From Eremophila alpestris peregrina (lineage: Eukaryota; Chordata; Aves; Passeriformes; Alaudidae): a DNA stretch of 64,000 nt. Below, one piece after another: positions 1 through 11,852 of the stretch (position 1 is the first letter of the stretch; every line of letters starts with the position of its first letter). Made by a program: the position numbers and the translations under genes. The notes under the pieces are model-generated. The model was given only the letters and a program-made list of their open reading frames with translations, did no database searches and was not told where the DNA came from. The DNA is taken from the NCBI GenBank assembly GCA_009792885.1, contig WMCF01000242.1:177604-241603 (forward strand). The letters run 5' to 3'.

Positions 1-950
1 TGGTGCATCCCTCCCTAAGCTGCGCACTCGGTCGAAGAGGGCGACTTGCTGCTGATCTGGGTGACTAGGCGGATGTCTCCTTCCTCCCTCCAAGGCCCCC
101 AAGCCCTTTCCCAAGCCCTTCTTCCCATGCCCTCCTGCCTGAGTCCTGTCCCTTCCCAAAACTTGATACCTGCACCGGCATCTAAATCTGCCAAGAATCA
201 CCGACGACGAAGAAGAGGTAGTCGTCACTGTCAGTGAACCAGTTTAAGAATGTGACTGTGCAAGTTCTCCATGTTAACCCTAACCCTTTCAAGTACTTTG
301 ATTACGGGTAAAAATGTTTTAATTGCATTTACAGAGCTTTAGGTTTTCAATGCTATACTGTATTTGATTTGAAAAAGGTCTTGCTTTATTGTTTTAAGTA
401 CTTTCTTTTGATTATTATGTATTATTGTTTGTTCAGCATATTAATTTAATTTTTGTAATTTATAAACATAATTTTCATTTTGTTATATTAATTTAATTTT
501 TGTAATTTGTAAACATCATTTTTCATTTCGGTTACATTTCAGTTAGGTGGCATGTGACTCATAATACACTCTTCATACCCTGTTTATTGTCCTCTCTGCA
601 AGGGGCCCCGCAAAGAGACAATACACACGGTTTTTAAAATAAAGAGTGATTTACTAAGAGTATAGAGTGCAAGGCTGAGAACAAAAGAAGCTTCAGTCTG
701 AGGTTTGCACCAATTATTACCATTTTCATATGCCAAAATTAATTTTTTATAAAACTGCTGTCATAAGTTAGTCAAATTTGCTAGTTATAAAAAATTGTTG
801 TCATGTTGATAATGTTCAATTGTTTGTTGTTATATTCCCAAGAGTCCATGCATACAAATTATCTTTTAAGTTGTATGTATATTTTGAGAACATTCTAAGC
901 TCATAACCAACAAGTCAATTTAAAATAAAAGTAAGTAAAAAGGGAGGAGT
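1..950. other. Left-edge region, probably decayed ERV interior
   Basis: No gene is recognisable. Positions 46-237 hold a 63-codon plus-strand reading frame ending in an arginine-rich stretch. From about 250 to 950 the sequence is AT-rich with many stops. A purine run (about 935-949) directly precedes a TG-starting LTR at 951, which is where a retroviral polypurine tract would lie, so the stretch is probably the tail of a plus-strand ERV. Positions 585-640 resemble positions 6100-6150, beside another LTR. The family is not identified. Confidence 0.35.
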
Positions 951-1285
951 TGTGGCAGACTGCCTCCGCCCCAAGAGGAGGTGATGTGGGGTGCAGTTCC
1001 TGCTCCTCTTGTAATTGGACCCTGACTCTAAACTCCGCCCTGTACCCTATAAAATCCGCCATCTCAGTCTGGTTAGTGGTTCTTGCCCCTGCGTTGTATC
1101 CNAGGGCTGCTTTATGTTTCTGCTAGGCTTCGGCATATACTTTTTGTTCTCCTTAATAAACGGACTCTTGGATCTTCTGGACAAGAACCCATCTCGTTCC
1201 TTTTATCCCACGCTGACCGTAGGCGAGTGACGGCGGCTCCAGGGCTCGGGGAAGTCCCGGCATTGTCGCAACCCCAGCGTGGAGC
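951..1285 (+). mobile_element. LTR, plus orientation
   Basis: Starts TGTGGCAGAC right after a purine-rich run. It carries a TATA box (CTATAAAAT, about 1048-1056) and a polyadenylation signal AATAAA (1155-1160) with the spacing expected of U3, R and U5. The right end is approximate, because block A begins near 1290. One N lies at about 1102. The upstream purine tract suggests a 3' LTR. Confidence 0.6.
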
Positions 1286-1289
1286 GGGC

Positions 1290-3830
1290 GGCGACTGTGC
1301 ATCTCTACACTCTGTGCCCTCCATGGGCTGCAGGGGCCCAGCTGCCCCCCTGGGTGTGTGCAGAGTTGTTCCTCTCACATGTTCTCACCCTGCTCTTCCC
1401 TGGTTCACAGTTACAACTACAATTTTTTTTTCTTCAATCTGTCATCCCAAAGGCATTACCACCATTTCTAACTGGCCCAGCCTTGGCCTGGGGCCGGTCC
1501 GTCCTGGAGCCAGCGGGCGTTGCCTCTGTGGGACATGGAGGAGCAGCTGCTTCCAGCAGCCTCTCACAGAAGATGTTCCTACAGCCCCCCTTACCAAAGC
1601 CTGGGCATGCCAACCTAATATAAGTATGTTAGGGTTTTTATTACCATTACTAATTCTTATTACTGCTATTATCTCTTTAAAAAAAATAATACTACAGTCA
1701 CTAATATTACTAGTATTTTTAGTCTTTTTGACTGTATATTAATAGTGGCTATAGTAGAACTGAAAACACAAGTTCTTAATTGCAGCTAGAAGTTATAATA
1801 TGCCCTGTTCTGTGTCATTGCTGTGTGTGAAGCTGCTGCTGCCAAGGGCTACCTACTTCCTGGCTTTGGGAAGTTTTCTGGCATTGCTCACTGTCAGAAA
1901 GAGAGGGCTTTTCCAATCAAATGGCTTGCATGAGCATTTCTAGTCCCACTATTTGAAACTTGTTTTCTAACATTGTTGACTGTGATGTATGGTCTGAAAT
2001 AATTCATGTTTCCTTTGCTGTATTAAATGTTATAATGTTCGATCACATAAATCAAAGATTTTCTCACAATAAAATTTGGGTCCGGGGATCTTGGAATGCA
2101 CATGTTGAGATTGTATCACTGCTGCCAGTAAGACCAGAGACCAGAATTTGCAGCAGAAAGACAGGTGGACTCATAAATCAGATCGGTATCAGACCGGTGG
2201 TGAGAGCAGTTACTAAGACCATCAGCACTGACGCCAAGGATAACATGTGAATAGAACTCCTTGGAAATCTCATCAAGCACCCATCTCGGTCTGGAAAACT
2301 ATTCAGCAGACCAGCAATGCTGAAAAGATGACAGTATGAATATGCAACGAGGACTGGACACGGAATAGACTGTTGCAATATGGCCACCGGGCAGAAAAAC
2401 AGTATAAGAACTGGCTGCACCAAGCAGACTTCGTGAACTGGGGGGTGTACAGGGCGATAGAGACTGTACACATGGTTCACCCAGTGCCAATCCCAGGCTT
2501 GGCTCTGCCCTTTATTGTGGCATCCTGGCATTTTGTCATTCTATTTCGGAATAAATTAGTTTGATTCATTAATTGGGTGTTCTAATATGTTTCATTTATA
2601 ACATTGACTATCTCGGCTTCTGTTAATAGTTGTGTATTTATACCAAAACGTTCTTGGATGTGATTTTGCAGGATTCTGTAATCAGCTGTCTCTTTTGTTC
2701 TTGGATTTCTTAATGGTGTGTCAGAACTGAAGGTAGCATTTTGGGTGGGAAGCCTTTGGTGTGAGCAAGGATTGTCTCAGCAGCAGCTGCTTTTGCAGAT
2801 CGAAGCAGAGATAAGAAAGATTCCATGAAGTGAATATTTTGCCTCGTTGCAGAACCCACAGTGGGCGGCTCGAGGGAGCTGCGGTCGGAGCTGTGGATTG
2901 TGCTGGGGCTGGGGAATGGCCGGAGCCACTGGCAAGGGGCCGGCAATGGACACTGAGCCTTTGCTGAGCAGGGGCTCGGGGCCCTGCGGTGCCGGGCAGT
3001 CGGTGCCCGATCAGCCTGGGACTCTGCGGGAGCCGGGAACAGCGAGAGAGCCTGGGCCAAAGATCAGCCCCGGGGTGGGCACGGCCTGGGAGGGGGCACA
3101 GCCCGGGGGGGCCCGCAGAGCCTGCCTGCTCCAAAGGCCCACCTGCAGCAGCGGGGCAGCTGCCAGCATCTCAGGGGCAGGGAGGAGTGCAGGCGGGCGT
3201 TCCAAGTGGCTCCTCTGGGGCAGGAATTTGTTGTGATGCGGGGAATTCCCGCGGGCCGGGCGGGCTGGGGCCTGGGAATTTCTGGAGCCCCCAGGCAGAG
3301 CTCTCTGCTCGGGGCCAAGGGCCGGGCGCCCGCTTGGCAGCTCCAACACGGCAGAATTTTGGGGGGTCCCGGTGCTGGCTGCTGGCAGGGCCCTGGCACT
3401 TGGCCGGGGGATGCGTGGGACCCTCCCGATGTGGGGTTTGGGCTGCCCGGGTCAGGCTCTGCATTGTCAGCCCGGAGCCACGTGGCAATCGCCCGGTACC
3501 GGCGGGACTGGGGGTTGGGAGAGCGGGGAAGGGCGGTACCGGAGCTGGGGGACCCTCTGCAGCCTGCGGGGGGCGGACGTCCCGATAAGGGGCACCCCCG
3601 GGACCCTGGAACTTGGAGCCCGGAGAAGGGGGAACCCCGGCAGCCTGGAGATGTTGGGACCATGGACAAGGGAGACCCATGGGTACCCCGGGGCCCTGAA
3701 ACGGACACCCCGGACAGGCGGTGCCTCTGGAGTCCCTCTGACACCCAGCTGGGGAGTGCAGAGAAGGGGAACCTCTGGGATTCCCAGGAGCCCCGGCAGC
3801 CCCGAGAGAGGGGTACCAACACACACTTGT
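1290..3830 (+). repeat. Block A, copy 1 (segmental duplication)
   Basis: Paralogous to 27.25-29.6 kb and 47.95-49.8 kb. The order is: a segment with conserved TCATCCCAAAGGC text near 1441; an AT-rich stretch; a stretch containing GAAGCAGAGATAAGAAAG (about 2803); then a CpG-rich 1-kb region ending in GGTACCGGCGG (about 3495) and regularly spaced GGAACC-type repeats. The last third matches the 5' flank and first intron of the zinc-finger genes on the opposite strand. Long frames on both strands (2847-3835) come from GC richness and are not conserved as proteins between copies, so no gene is called. Confidence 0.75.
1981..2603. mobile_element. Solo LTR, family T1, with 5-bp target duplication
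   Basis: A 623-bp insertion starting TGTGATGTAT and ending TTTATAACA. It is flanked by TTGAC at 1976-1980 and again at 2604-2608. The paralogous position near 28018 reads straight through CATTGTTGACTATCTC with no insertion, so the empty site is visible in this window. A related copy lies at 29835-30389. No internal coding region is present, so it is a solo LTR. Confidence 0.85.
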
Positions 3831-4480
3831 TATAAACACATATTATAAAGTAGGCTTTTTGAAATTAGCGGTGAAGGAAGACAGGCAACAATCAACGTGA
3901 TTGATGAGCAAGCTTTGATTTATTGCAATTTCAGGCTTGCATTTCTAGTAGTACAGATAATTATGCCTACTAATATAAATAAATAAGGCAGGAGAAGTGA
4001 TTTTACTCCTTTAAAAGCCTTTATTAAAAAGCAGATGGCTTGAAAGGTCCAGGGATGGTGCCAACACCGCTGCTCCACCAGGGAGGAGGTACTTCAGGCC
4101 TGCCCTGCAGCACAGGTCTGGGAGTCCTGCCTCACGGGAGCTGTCGGAATCTCAGCATGAGCTCGGGTGGTCTAGGGATGTCATCTCTATTGGGACCTCT
4201 TGGGGTCAGGTCGAGATGGAGGGTGTGGGGGCCAGCGGTATTTATACAGGCACTAGGGCCCTGTCCGTACAACGGTACTCTTTATTTTCTTTAATTTTGA
4301 TTAGGCTTGTTATAATTTAAGTTTTTCGCTGTGGACCACACTTCTGGGTCCAGAGGGACGCTTGGGAGCTCTGATTATTAGCATACGGGGCGGTGGTCTC
4401 TAGGCGGTGAGGGAGGCGGAAATGGGCGGCGACTTTTCACTCGACAGAAGTGGCGGGATCGGCTGAAGCGGCGGTACCGC
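3828..4480. mobile_element. LTR-like element interrupting block A
   Basis: Block A copy 1 stops matching copy 3 at ACACACT. New sequence begins TGTTATAAACAC. The region is AT-rich to about 4030 and then GC-rich, with TATTTATA near 4239 and several TTTATT motifs. It looks like an LTR or nested LTRs, but neither the 3' end nor a target duplication could be fixed. Confidence 0.4.
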
Positions 4481-4960
4481 TGTACTGGTTTGAAAGCAAA
4501 ACCAGTGAGAGACTAAGTCAGAAATACAATTTAATAGGAAAGCTATAAAAGAAATATAATAGTAAAAGGAACGAACGAAAAGACCCTTGGCAGAGTCAGA
4601 ATACAACCTGACACCCTGTTCGTTAGGGTGGTGGTAGCAGTCCAAATAAAGCAGCAGTGATCCTGTAGAAATATCTAGCAGCTCCTCTCCTCTGGGAATC
4701 CAGTCGGTGCCTGTGCTGTCCCAAACTGCAGATTATATCCAGGTGGGAATGCTTGGCTCCTCCCCACTGGGCAGAGCATCTCACAATGGGCTGATATCAT
4801 TCTATGAGTCATACAATGGGTCCTTGATTGCCCATTAAGCAGAGACAGCTCCCGAGGGGAGTTACCTGTGAGTCATTGGCCAGTGCATTGATGGGCCATT
4901 AACACAAATAGTCCGGAGGGAGGGGGCAGGGAAAACACTGCCCCACCTGGTTCCAACAAC
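4481..4960 (-). mobile_element. LTR-like sequence, probably class II ERV
   Basis: The segment with GTGAGAGACTAAGTC (about 4505) and tightly packed ATAATA/AATATAAT motifs has the texture of passerine class II LTRs read in reverse. It adjoins the class II pol fragment that follows. Boundaries are approximate and orientation is inferred from TTTATT-type motifs. Confidence 0.35.
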
Positions 4961-5059
4961 CCATGAAGATGGTAATAGAATACATACTTTGGGCACATCT
5001 TACATTGCAACCTAGGACACAAGCCAATGACACATTTGCACCTTTGTTTCAGTTATTGA

Positions 5060-5945
5060 AAATTATGTGTTGTGCAATTCAAGCCTGAGGTCATCCATAT
5101 TACATTCTGCATGCTGAGTCACACCAATTTACCATATTTCATAACAGAAGGTAATGCCTGGGCTGACAGGTTAACTAATTCTATATGGGTAGCACCTCAG
5201 CCTGAAAGAATTGCACAAGTGAAAGTGTTGCATGATTTTTTCCATCAGAGTGCACATACTGTGCAGAAGTCATTTTAATTAACACCAGCTAAGGCTCGTG
5301 TCATTGCACTGACAGGTCTTGCACTGACTGTCACAGACTTGTAGTACAAATTTGGTCTTCTGCATTCTCCATCTGATCAAGCTATTGTTGAACGTGCTCA
5401 TGACACTTTAAAGTGTGTTCTGGAAAAACAAAAAGGGGAAATGCCTGGAGAAACTACACAGTCAATTGGAAAAAGCTCTTTATACAATTAATCACCTTAG
5501 AGTGACACAAAATTCAAAGAATCCTGTCATTTTGAATCACTTTCTTTCATTGCAGTCTTCAAGCAAGACACACCTGCCTCGAGTGAGGTCTGGGTACGGG
5601 ATCTAACCACTAATAAGTGGGAGGGCCNTGTGAGTTGATGGCTTGGGCTCATGGCTATGCATGCATTTCCACAGATACTGGGATACGGTGGATACCGGCA
5701 TGGTGTATTCGCCCTGATTTGCAACACTGAAAGCAGAATGGGGCCAACAGGCAACCCTCAAGTGATGATCAGGATGCTGACTATCATTTGGATGGTCCTT
5801 TTACAAATAGAGAATGAGTGCTCTATCTTTTCTTTTGTTTCTGTAGTAATGAGTGTTGACAAGTTAGATTGCAAGTTCTTTGAGCAAACAAACGATGTTT
5901 TGTTTACTGTATTAGAATTAGCAATTGATTCCTTGCAAGAATGAA
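5060..5945 (+). pseudogene. Class II ERV pol remnant (RNase H end and integrase)
   Basis: Three broken pieces of a retroviral polymerase lie in order. Positions 5072-5278 translate to the end of RNase H running into the start of integrase (visible motifs TEGNAWAD and FFHQ). Near 5350-5420 another frame gives HSPSDQAIVERAH, the region of the integrase core around its catalytic glutamate. Near 5585-5720 WVRDLTTNKWEG and a tryptophan-rich stretch represent the C-terminal DNA-binding domain. Most of the zinc-binding and core domains between the first two pieces is deleted, and stops and frameshifts separate the rest. The pattern is alpha/betaretrovirus-like. A short frame at 5800-5944 could be env debris. 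Non-functional. Confidence 0.8.
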
Positions 5946-6059
5946 GAGCAAGACTTAATGTTGGTGTGTGGACGTGATTGTGAAAAATTCAATGGCATGT
6001 GCTGGAGAGTATCTCTGACCACTCTAAATCAGTGTCTAATTGAGGTTCTATTTAGTAAC

Positions 6060-6494
6060 TAGCAAATTACTAAAGGGACCCCTTGGTGCTGTGTTTGTTC
6101 TCCTTTCTGCAAAGGGCCCTGCAGAGAATCACAAACACTGCCTTTTGCTTTAAAACAAAAATGGGGATTTATGGATACTGACAGCCTGATCAGAGAAAAT
6201 TTCTCAGCATCAGACAACAGAAGGATCTATGAGAAATAAAACTTCCCCAGGCATTTGCTCTTAAAAGAATTCAAAACAATTTTTGCACTTGCTGTTTTTC
6301 TGCTTTGTTTATTGCAAGGTGTTTACAAAGAGGTGTTGTTCTTAATTAGGTGTTAATTAAAGGACCAATCATGTCCAGTTATTTTTGATATGGTCTATAA
6401 AAAGGTGTGCTTTCTATTAAACCTCACTTTCACACCCTCCAAGAACTGGAGTCTGTGTCACTTCATTCAACTGTCCCTAATATGATAGTGACAG
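6060..6494 (+). mobile_element. LTR, plus orientation, probable 3' LTR of the class II remnant
   Basis: Contains CTATAAAAAG (about 6395), CTATTAAACC as a possible polyadenylation signal (about 6415), and ends near ATAGTGACA before a G-rich run. It follows the pol remnant in the same orientation. The left end is uncertain; 6092 is one possible TG start. Confidence 0.5.
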
Positions 6495-6588
6495 GGGGTG
6501 GGAGTTGAGGATTCATGTTAGGAAAGTGGGGGAGAGGAGGGAAAAGAAAAGGCTTTGGACGGAGGCCTTTTTGGAGCTCCATAAAAAA

Positions 6589-7009
6589 TGAGGCCAGAAA
6601 AAATGAAGGGAATAAAAAGCAGTTGTATTTATTGAAGGGCCTTCAGGTACATTTCAGGCAAAGACTCCCCAGGGGCTACAACCAAAAATGGACAACGGGT
6701 CACAGGTTTTCATAGTTTTATAAGTTTGGTCCATTTGCATATTGGGGGTTAATCCTCCAACTACAGCTTCAGGTAAAAAGTAATTTACCCCAAGTTTCCT
6801 CTCCCCCCAACTCACTTTTACTCACATATCTCGGAGCCTGAGACAGTGAGATGTCCTTGATTCCCAGGCCTGGAGGGGAATTGTTTAGTCTGACCAAAAT
6901 GGGAAAGCAGGAGGAGACACTCTCTATGGAGTCCAGAGTTATACACTGAAGAATTGCAGGATTACAAATATATGAAAAAAAATAGAAAAGCTAAAATCCT
7001 AAGGCATCA
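6589..7009 (-). mobile_element. Solo LTR, class I family P, minus orientation
   Basis: Diverged relative of the LTRs of the provirus at 35.6-43.3 kb. Shared landmarks in the same order include TTTTATAAGTTTGGTCCATTT, the AATTGTTTAGTCT-type segment and the end GCTAAAA...AAGGCATCA. The plus-strand text begins TGAGGCCAG and ends GCATCA, so the element points to the minus strand. No flanking target duplication is recognisable. Confidence 0.75.
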
Positions 7010-8520
7010 ATGGGAGGTCAAAAGGATAAAAGGATTCCTGACTCCTTGCTAAAACATTTAGATTAGAGAGCAAGATGAGAGACAAATTTCTACAAAATTG
7101 GTCAACTCCTTCCAAAAGCATTCAGATGGAGAGCAAAAGGAGAGAGCAAAATTGGAATCTCTGCTGATTATGGAAAGAGACCTTAGCAGAAAAATGCACC
7201 TTGTGCTCCATAAGTCTGCAGAGTGGGAGAATGCATTGGGAGAGACCTTGGGTACATGGACAGGGATGAGGAGGCAGTGAGGTGAGCACAAGGACACGGG
7301 ACAGTAGTTCAGATGAGGAAGAGCTGGGAAAGTGCAGGAAGAAGGAGAGGGTGAGATCAGGCTTGGAAACTTGGAGAAGCAGAGAGTGACTAAGCCAGGA
7401 CAGGAATCAGTAGGGTGAGGAGGATGAGGAGAAGGAGAAAAAGACAGAAGTGTGGGACAAGGAGACAAAGCTGGAGAAGTGGCTGTGGAAGAGAAGGCAG
7501 AGGCAGGAGAGCAGGCAGTGGAAGAAAGAGAAGAAGAGGCACCTAAGGAAAAGGAGAGAGGCTGTGGAAGGGCAGGCAGAGAGAGGACAAGTGTGGGCAG
7601 CAGCTTCTGGGGAGCAGAAAGAAGTTGCAAAAGAGGAAGTGCAGGGATCCTGGGAAGCCGGGCTTTTCCTAAGGGAAAATGATCCTCCTAAGCCCTGGTG
7701 CCACACACAAAGGGCTGTCTGTTGTTCAGGGGGTTTAAATCCCCTGGAGAGGGAGAGCAGACTTTGGGGAAGGTGGTGTTGTTGCTGAGCATGATGAGGA
7801 GAAGGAAAAGAAGCTGCAGGCAGAGGGGCTGCTCACTGCCAAGTCTGATTGCATGGGGAGGCTTCAGGCAGAGCTTGGTGATGGAGATGAGAGAGGGGGA
7901 ATCTCAGCAAGAGAATGACAAGATGTAGAGTCTATAACCCTAAACCAAACCGAACCCAGAGATGATGGTGAAGATCAGCACACTGCTACCAAACAGTGCC
8001 ATACACGGTGCCTGAGAAATCCAAGTTATTTCAGGATCAGTTAAATTAAGAGGTGGGACATGCTGTAAGTATTCCCCCACTGAATGGGGAGGTTGTGTCT
8101 GCACTAACCCAAGCACAAGCCCTAGGTGAAAGAGCTTTTAAAGTGGTTCAGTTATTTCCCCAAGCCCACTTCCATCCAACCAAACAAAGCCATTGCTCTG
8201 CCTGGGTGCTACAGGACTGCACCAGGGGAGAAGGAATTAGCCATATTCTTCCACCAAACAAGCCAATTAAGCTTAAGCACCACACATGGTGAGCAGTTGT
8301 CATGGATTTACGCACTACTGGAGCAGTGACTTGAATATCTTTGGGCAGTTCTTTGTGGGTAGCTGCCAGTGCCCATGAGAAACAGCATTGTATCCACATG
8401 AACCAAATGGTGTGAAAAATCTCTTTACCATAAGAAGCTGCACAGCTTCATCTCTTAAGCAGGTTAATTCTCTTCATCCAAGAATACTCAAAGAACTGCT
8501 GATATTATCACAAGTCCTCT
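7010..8520. other. Intergenic, purine-rich in its first half
   Basis: 7280-7690 is strongly purine-biased (GAGAAGGAG-type runs), which opens long but low-complexity frames on both strands. 7700-8520 is ordinary AT/GC-mixed sequence. No gene, RNA or element could be identified. Confidence 0.5.
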
Positions 8521-9390
8521 CTTGATGATGTTTGAACAGTTTTGGGAATCTGGAGATGTCCATCTGAGTGGATGCTGGCTAATAGTTTTCCAAAAGGAGA
8601 AGAAGGATGACACTTTAGGCCTGTCAGACTCACTTCAATGCCTGGTAAAATTATTCAGGAGATTCTTCAGGGAGGCATTGAAAAACATCTGGAGGACAAT
8701 GCAGTCCTTGGTCCCAGGCAGCGTGGCTTCATGTGGGGGAAAGTCCTGCTTCTCAAGCCTTTTACAACAGTGTAACTCACCGAGTTGATCAAGACAGCTG
8801 ATGGTGTCTTTTTGAATTTCAGTGAAGCTTTAGATCCTGTCTCTGGCAGGATCCTTCTGGAGAAGATGTCCAGCCCCCAGGTGGATAAACATGTCATGTG
8901 ATGGGTGAGCAACTGGCTCATGGCTCAGGCACACTGACAGTGCCTGGGGTGACACCAGACTGGTGACCTGTCACTAGTGAGTTCTGCAGGGCTCCACATT
9001 CAGCCCTGTGCTCTTCAACATCCTCATGAAGAGCCTGGATGCAGGACTTGAAGGAATAGTAAGTAGAGTGTTCAGACAACACTGAATTGAAAGGAGCTGT
9101 TGACTCCCTCAAGGGCAGAGAGACCTTAACAAATCCAAGTGATGGGCAGTCATCAACCATATGAAGTTTAACAAGGCTGAAGGCACTTGGACGACCCCCC
9201 ATAGCAGTCTACAGCTTCCTCCTGAGGGGTAGTGGAGGGGCAGGCACCAATCTCTGAGCTCTGCTGACCAGTGACAAGACCCAAGGGGATGGCTTGAAGC
9301 TGTGGCAGGGCACGGTCAGGGTGGAGATCAGGAAAAGATTCTTCCCCCAGAGGGTGATGGGGCGTTGAGCGCCCCTCTGCCCTCCCCAAA
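8520..9390 (+). mobile_element. CR1 LINE fragment (3' part of reverse transcriptase plus tail)
   Basis: The nucleotide text follows the avian CR1 3' region in order: GTCCCAGGCAGCGTGGCTTC (about 8711), the AAGTCCTGCTTCTC segment, AATTTCAGTGAAGC, CTTCAACATCCTCATGAAG, the AACAAGGCTGAAGGC segment, and AGATCAGGAAAAGATTCTTC (about 9327) from the tail. Many stops and indels make it a dead, 5'-truncated copy. It is good evidence for a sauropsid, almost surely avian, genome. Confidence 0.85.
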
Positions 9391-9544
9391 CTGGCCCCTG
9401 TTCACCCCGAGAATGGCTTCAAACTGCCCCATAACTTTTGCATGAGTTGGGGTTAGTGGAGGAGGCATGAGGAGCATCCCCGCCCTGCTCCCCATGCCTT
9501 GGCAGCTCTGTGCTCATTTCCCTGTTGGAAATGTCACAACTTTT

Positions 9545-9950
9545 ACCATTTTCATCATTTAAAATTCATTACCCTATAACCAAGCAGCCCCCAAACCATG
9601 CCCATCACCCTCCACCCATCATCAACACCCCAAAATTCATCACCTCCCACCCATCACCCCATAACTGATCATCCCCCATCATCATGGTCACCTCAAAATT
9701 AATCAGCTCGTAACCCATCACTGCCCAAACCACCCCTATAATCCCCCAACCCGTCATGATCACCCCCAAATTCATCACTCCCACCCATCTACATTACCCT
9801 CACCCATCACCCCATAACCGATCACCCCCCAAACCATCCCCAGAAACCCTCACTATCGTCGCCCTAAAAGTCATAACCCTCACCCATAATCACCCCAAAA
9901 TCCACGCCGCACGCCATAACCTCCCATCCCGTACCCCCCTCACCTGTCCC
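9545..9950. repeat. CCCATCACCCC minisatellite
   Basis: Degenerate tandem repetition of CCCATCACCCCATAACC and CCCCAAAATTCATCA modules, with about 20-40 bp between recurrences. The long plus frame starting at 9756 begins inside this array and is not a gene. Confidence 0.7.
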
Positions 9951-10960
9951 ATCCTGTGCCCCCAGCTCCACCCTGGCACTGCTGTCACCGTGTCCCCTCC
10001 TGCTGCCCACGGAGCACAGGTACCGCTGCAGGGGTGGCCTTGTCCCCTCGTGTCCCCTCGGGTCCCCGCGACTCCTTGGGTCCCTTGGAGTGGGTGGAAA
10101 ATGTCCTCTGGAACAGCGACCGGCACGTGCTGGCCTTGGGGACACCCCTGTCACCAGCCCTGTCACCGTCGGTGTCGGAGTGGCTGCGGGAGCGTTTCCA
10201 GCCCTGCAGCCACGTCCAGCGCCGGCTCCCCGGGGGCCCCCCCCCCCCGCCCCTTTCGGGGACCCCTCCAGGCAGTCGCGGTGCACCACTTGTACGTCTT
10301 CAACAGGGTGGGGGGCTCGGGTGTGGCTGGGTGCGCTTCCACCTCCATCTATGGTGGGGGGAGAGTCGCTTCTCCCCTACCATCTCCCCCAGCCCTTGGG
10401 GACTCCCCTGACACCCCTTTGTCACCCTGCAGTGCCCCTCAGCAGGACGGGGGGAGGCTTGGTGGCCCCGCTTGCCCCCCTTTCTGTACTATCCCCCAGG
10501 TGGCACCTGCGCTTTTGTCACCGCCACGCGCCAATTTGTCACCAGCAATCCAAAGGGGGCGTGGCCCACATTCTACGGGGGGGAGGGGGGTGACAACTGG
10601 CCACTTCCAGCCCCCCGCATCCCCTCGAGGATGTGCGACGCCGCACCTCCCGTGTGCAGCATCCCCGGAGGGGACCTCAGGGACTTTGGGGACTGTCCCC
10701 ATGTCCCCACCCTGGTCCCCCGCAGTACCTCCGCTGCTGCGCCCGCACTCGGCCCCGGGTCCTGTCGCGGCTTCCCGATGTGTCATGGCAGCAGTTTCAG
10801 TCACACCCTCACCTCCTCCTCCTCCGGGAGGTGATGTCGCTTCTCCTGCTGGGGGACGCGCTGGTGACACTGAGGCGACACTGTGGGTCTCCCCTCGAAG
10901 GGACTGCAGGGTCACGGTGGCTTTTGGAGTCCCCCTGGTGTGATGGCTGGGGGTCCTGGG
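9950..10960. other. Unidentified GC-rich region with possible plus-strand exon remnants
   Basis: High GC and several frames on both strands. Two plus-strand stretches look exon-like. One around 10080-10200 reads LEWVENVLWNSDRHVLA. The other, after a CCCCCGCAG acceptor near 10722, reads YLRCCARTRPRVLSRLPDVS. I cannot assign them to a family, no continuous gene model emerges, and no paralogous copy elsewhere in the window supports them. They may be pieces of a neighbouring gene carried with the PGLYRP2 duplication, or chance frames in GC-rich DNA. Confidence 0.3.
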
Positions 10961-11039
10961 ATGCTGTGGTGACAATTCCCCTCCCATCACCACAAAGTCA
11001 CACCCAGCCTGTGCCTCAGTTTCCCCCTATTCTGCAGGG

Positions 11040-11852
11040 ACCACCTGAAGCCGATGTTCTGGAATTGGGCTTTTTCTTGGGGGGTTTTGGGGCTACTGGA
11101 ATGGGCTGGTGGGCCAGTGTGTAGCCAGGTTGGTGGCCATCTGGGCTTGGGGCTGGCCAGGATCGGGGGCTACAGGACCAGGGGCTGCCCTGACCAGAGT
11201 CCAGCTGGGATGCATGGCTCTGGTGTCCATCTGGACCAGGATCCAACCTCTCCTTGCCCCCGTCCATCCCAGCCTCCCCGGCCAGGGCTGCTCCTCATTG
11301 CAGAGTGGACAAGACCCATGGCCAGTGTGAAGATGACCCCAAACCACCTCCCACCAACCTCACCAGGCCACCAACCCCGAGCCCCGGGACCACTGGTGTC
11401 CCCTGGAAGCTGGGCCAGCTCTGGATCTCCTGGAAGAGGAGATCCACAGTCCCAGCATGGGGACTCGAAGGCATCCAGGATGGTGAGCACCGAGTCCATG
11501 TGGCATGGGGGGACAGTTGGGGACACAGATGGGGACACACCTGGGTGGACAGGGGGTGGAGGGCAAGGGTTCACAGGGGGAGGGTTGCACCCAAAAATGT
11601 GCCAAAGTCAATGGGAGGGTGCCCAGAAATTGGGGAAAGGATGGGAAAAGAGGGAAAGGATCCAAAATAGGGGGGAACAGACCTAATAGAGGAGAAAGCC
11701 CCCAAAATATGGAGGAAAAGAGAAAATAGGGAGAAGGGGCAAAAAGTAGGGGAAAAGGACCTAAAATCAGAGGACAAAGGGTGTCATGGGATGTTCCTAC
11801 CTGTGACAGGATGAGTGAAGATGTTCAGCATTAGGAGCAGCCACAGGAACAT
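11040..11852 (-). pseudogene. PGLYRP2: PGLYRP2-like pseudogene, copy 1 (exons 1-2 only)
   Basis: PGLYRP2 is a secreted N-acetylmuramoyl-L-alanine amidase that cleaves bacterial peptidoglycan. Exon 1 (11852-11801) encodes a signal peptide, MFLWLLLMLNIFTHPVTG, followed by a GT donor (GTAGGAAC). Exon 2 starts at 11540 after a CCACCCAG acceptor and joins in phase to give CHMDSVLTILDAFESP, matching the conserved start of the mature protein. Beyond about 11440 the frame drifts and similarity fades. No exons for the zinc amidase/PGRP domain were found, so the copy is broken. It lies just downstream of ZNF-1 on the same strand. The gene call rests mainly on copy 2, which keeps more of exon 2. Confidence 0.7.

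Noticed and set aside
3064..3839. Long overlapping frames in the CpG-rich part of block A
   Set aside because: The three copies differ by frameshifting indels and stops. The frames follow from GC content and the GGAACCC-type repeats.
7058..7788. Frames in the purine-rich tract
   Set aside because: Low-complexity serine/proline or glutamate/lysine text on the two strands, with no domain or conserved copy.
9756..10943. 395-codon plus frame
   Set aside because: It begins in the CCCATCACCCC minisatellite and passes through several apparent splice-like junctions in different frames. At most it overlaps exon remnants.
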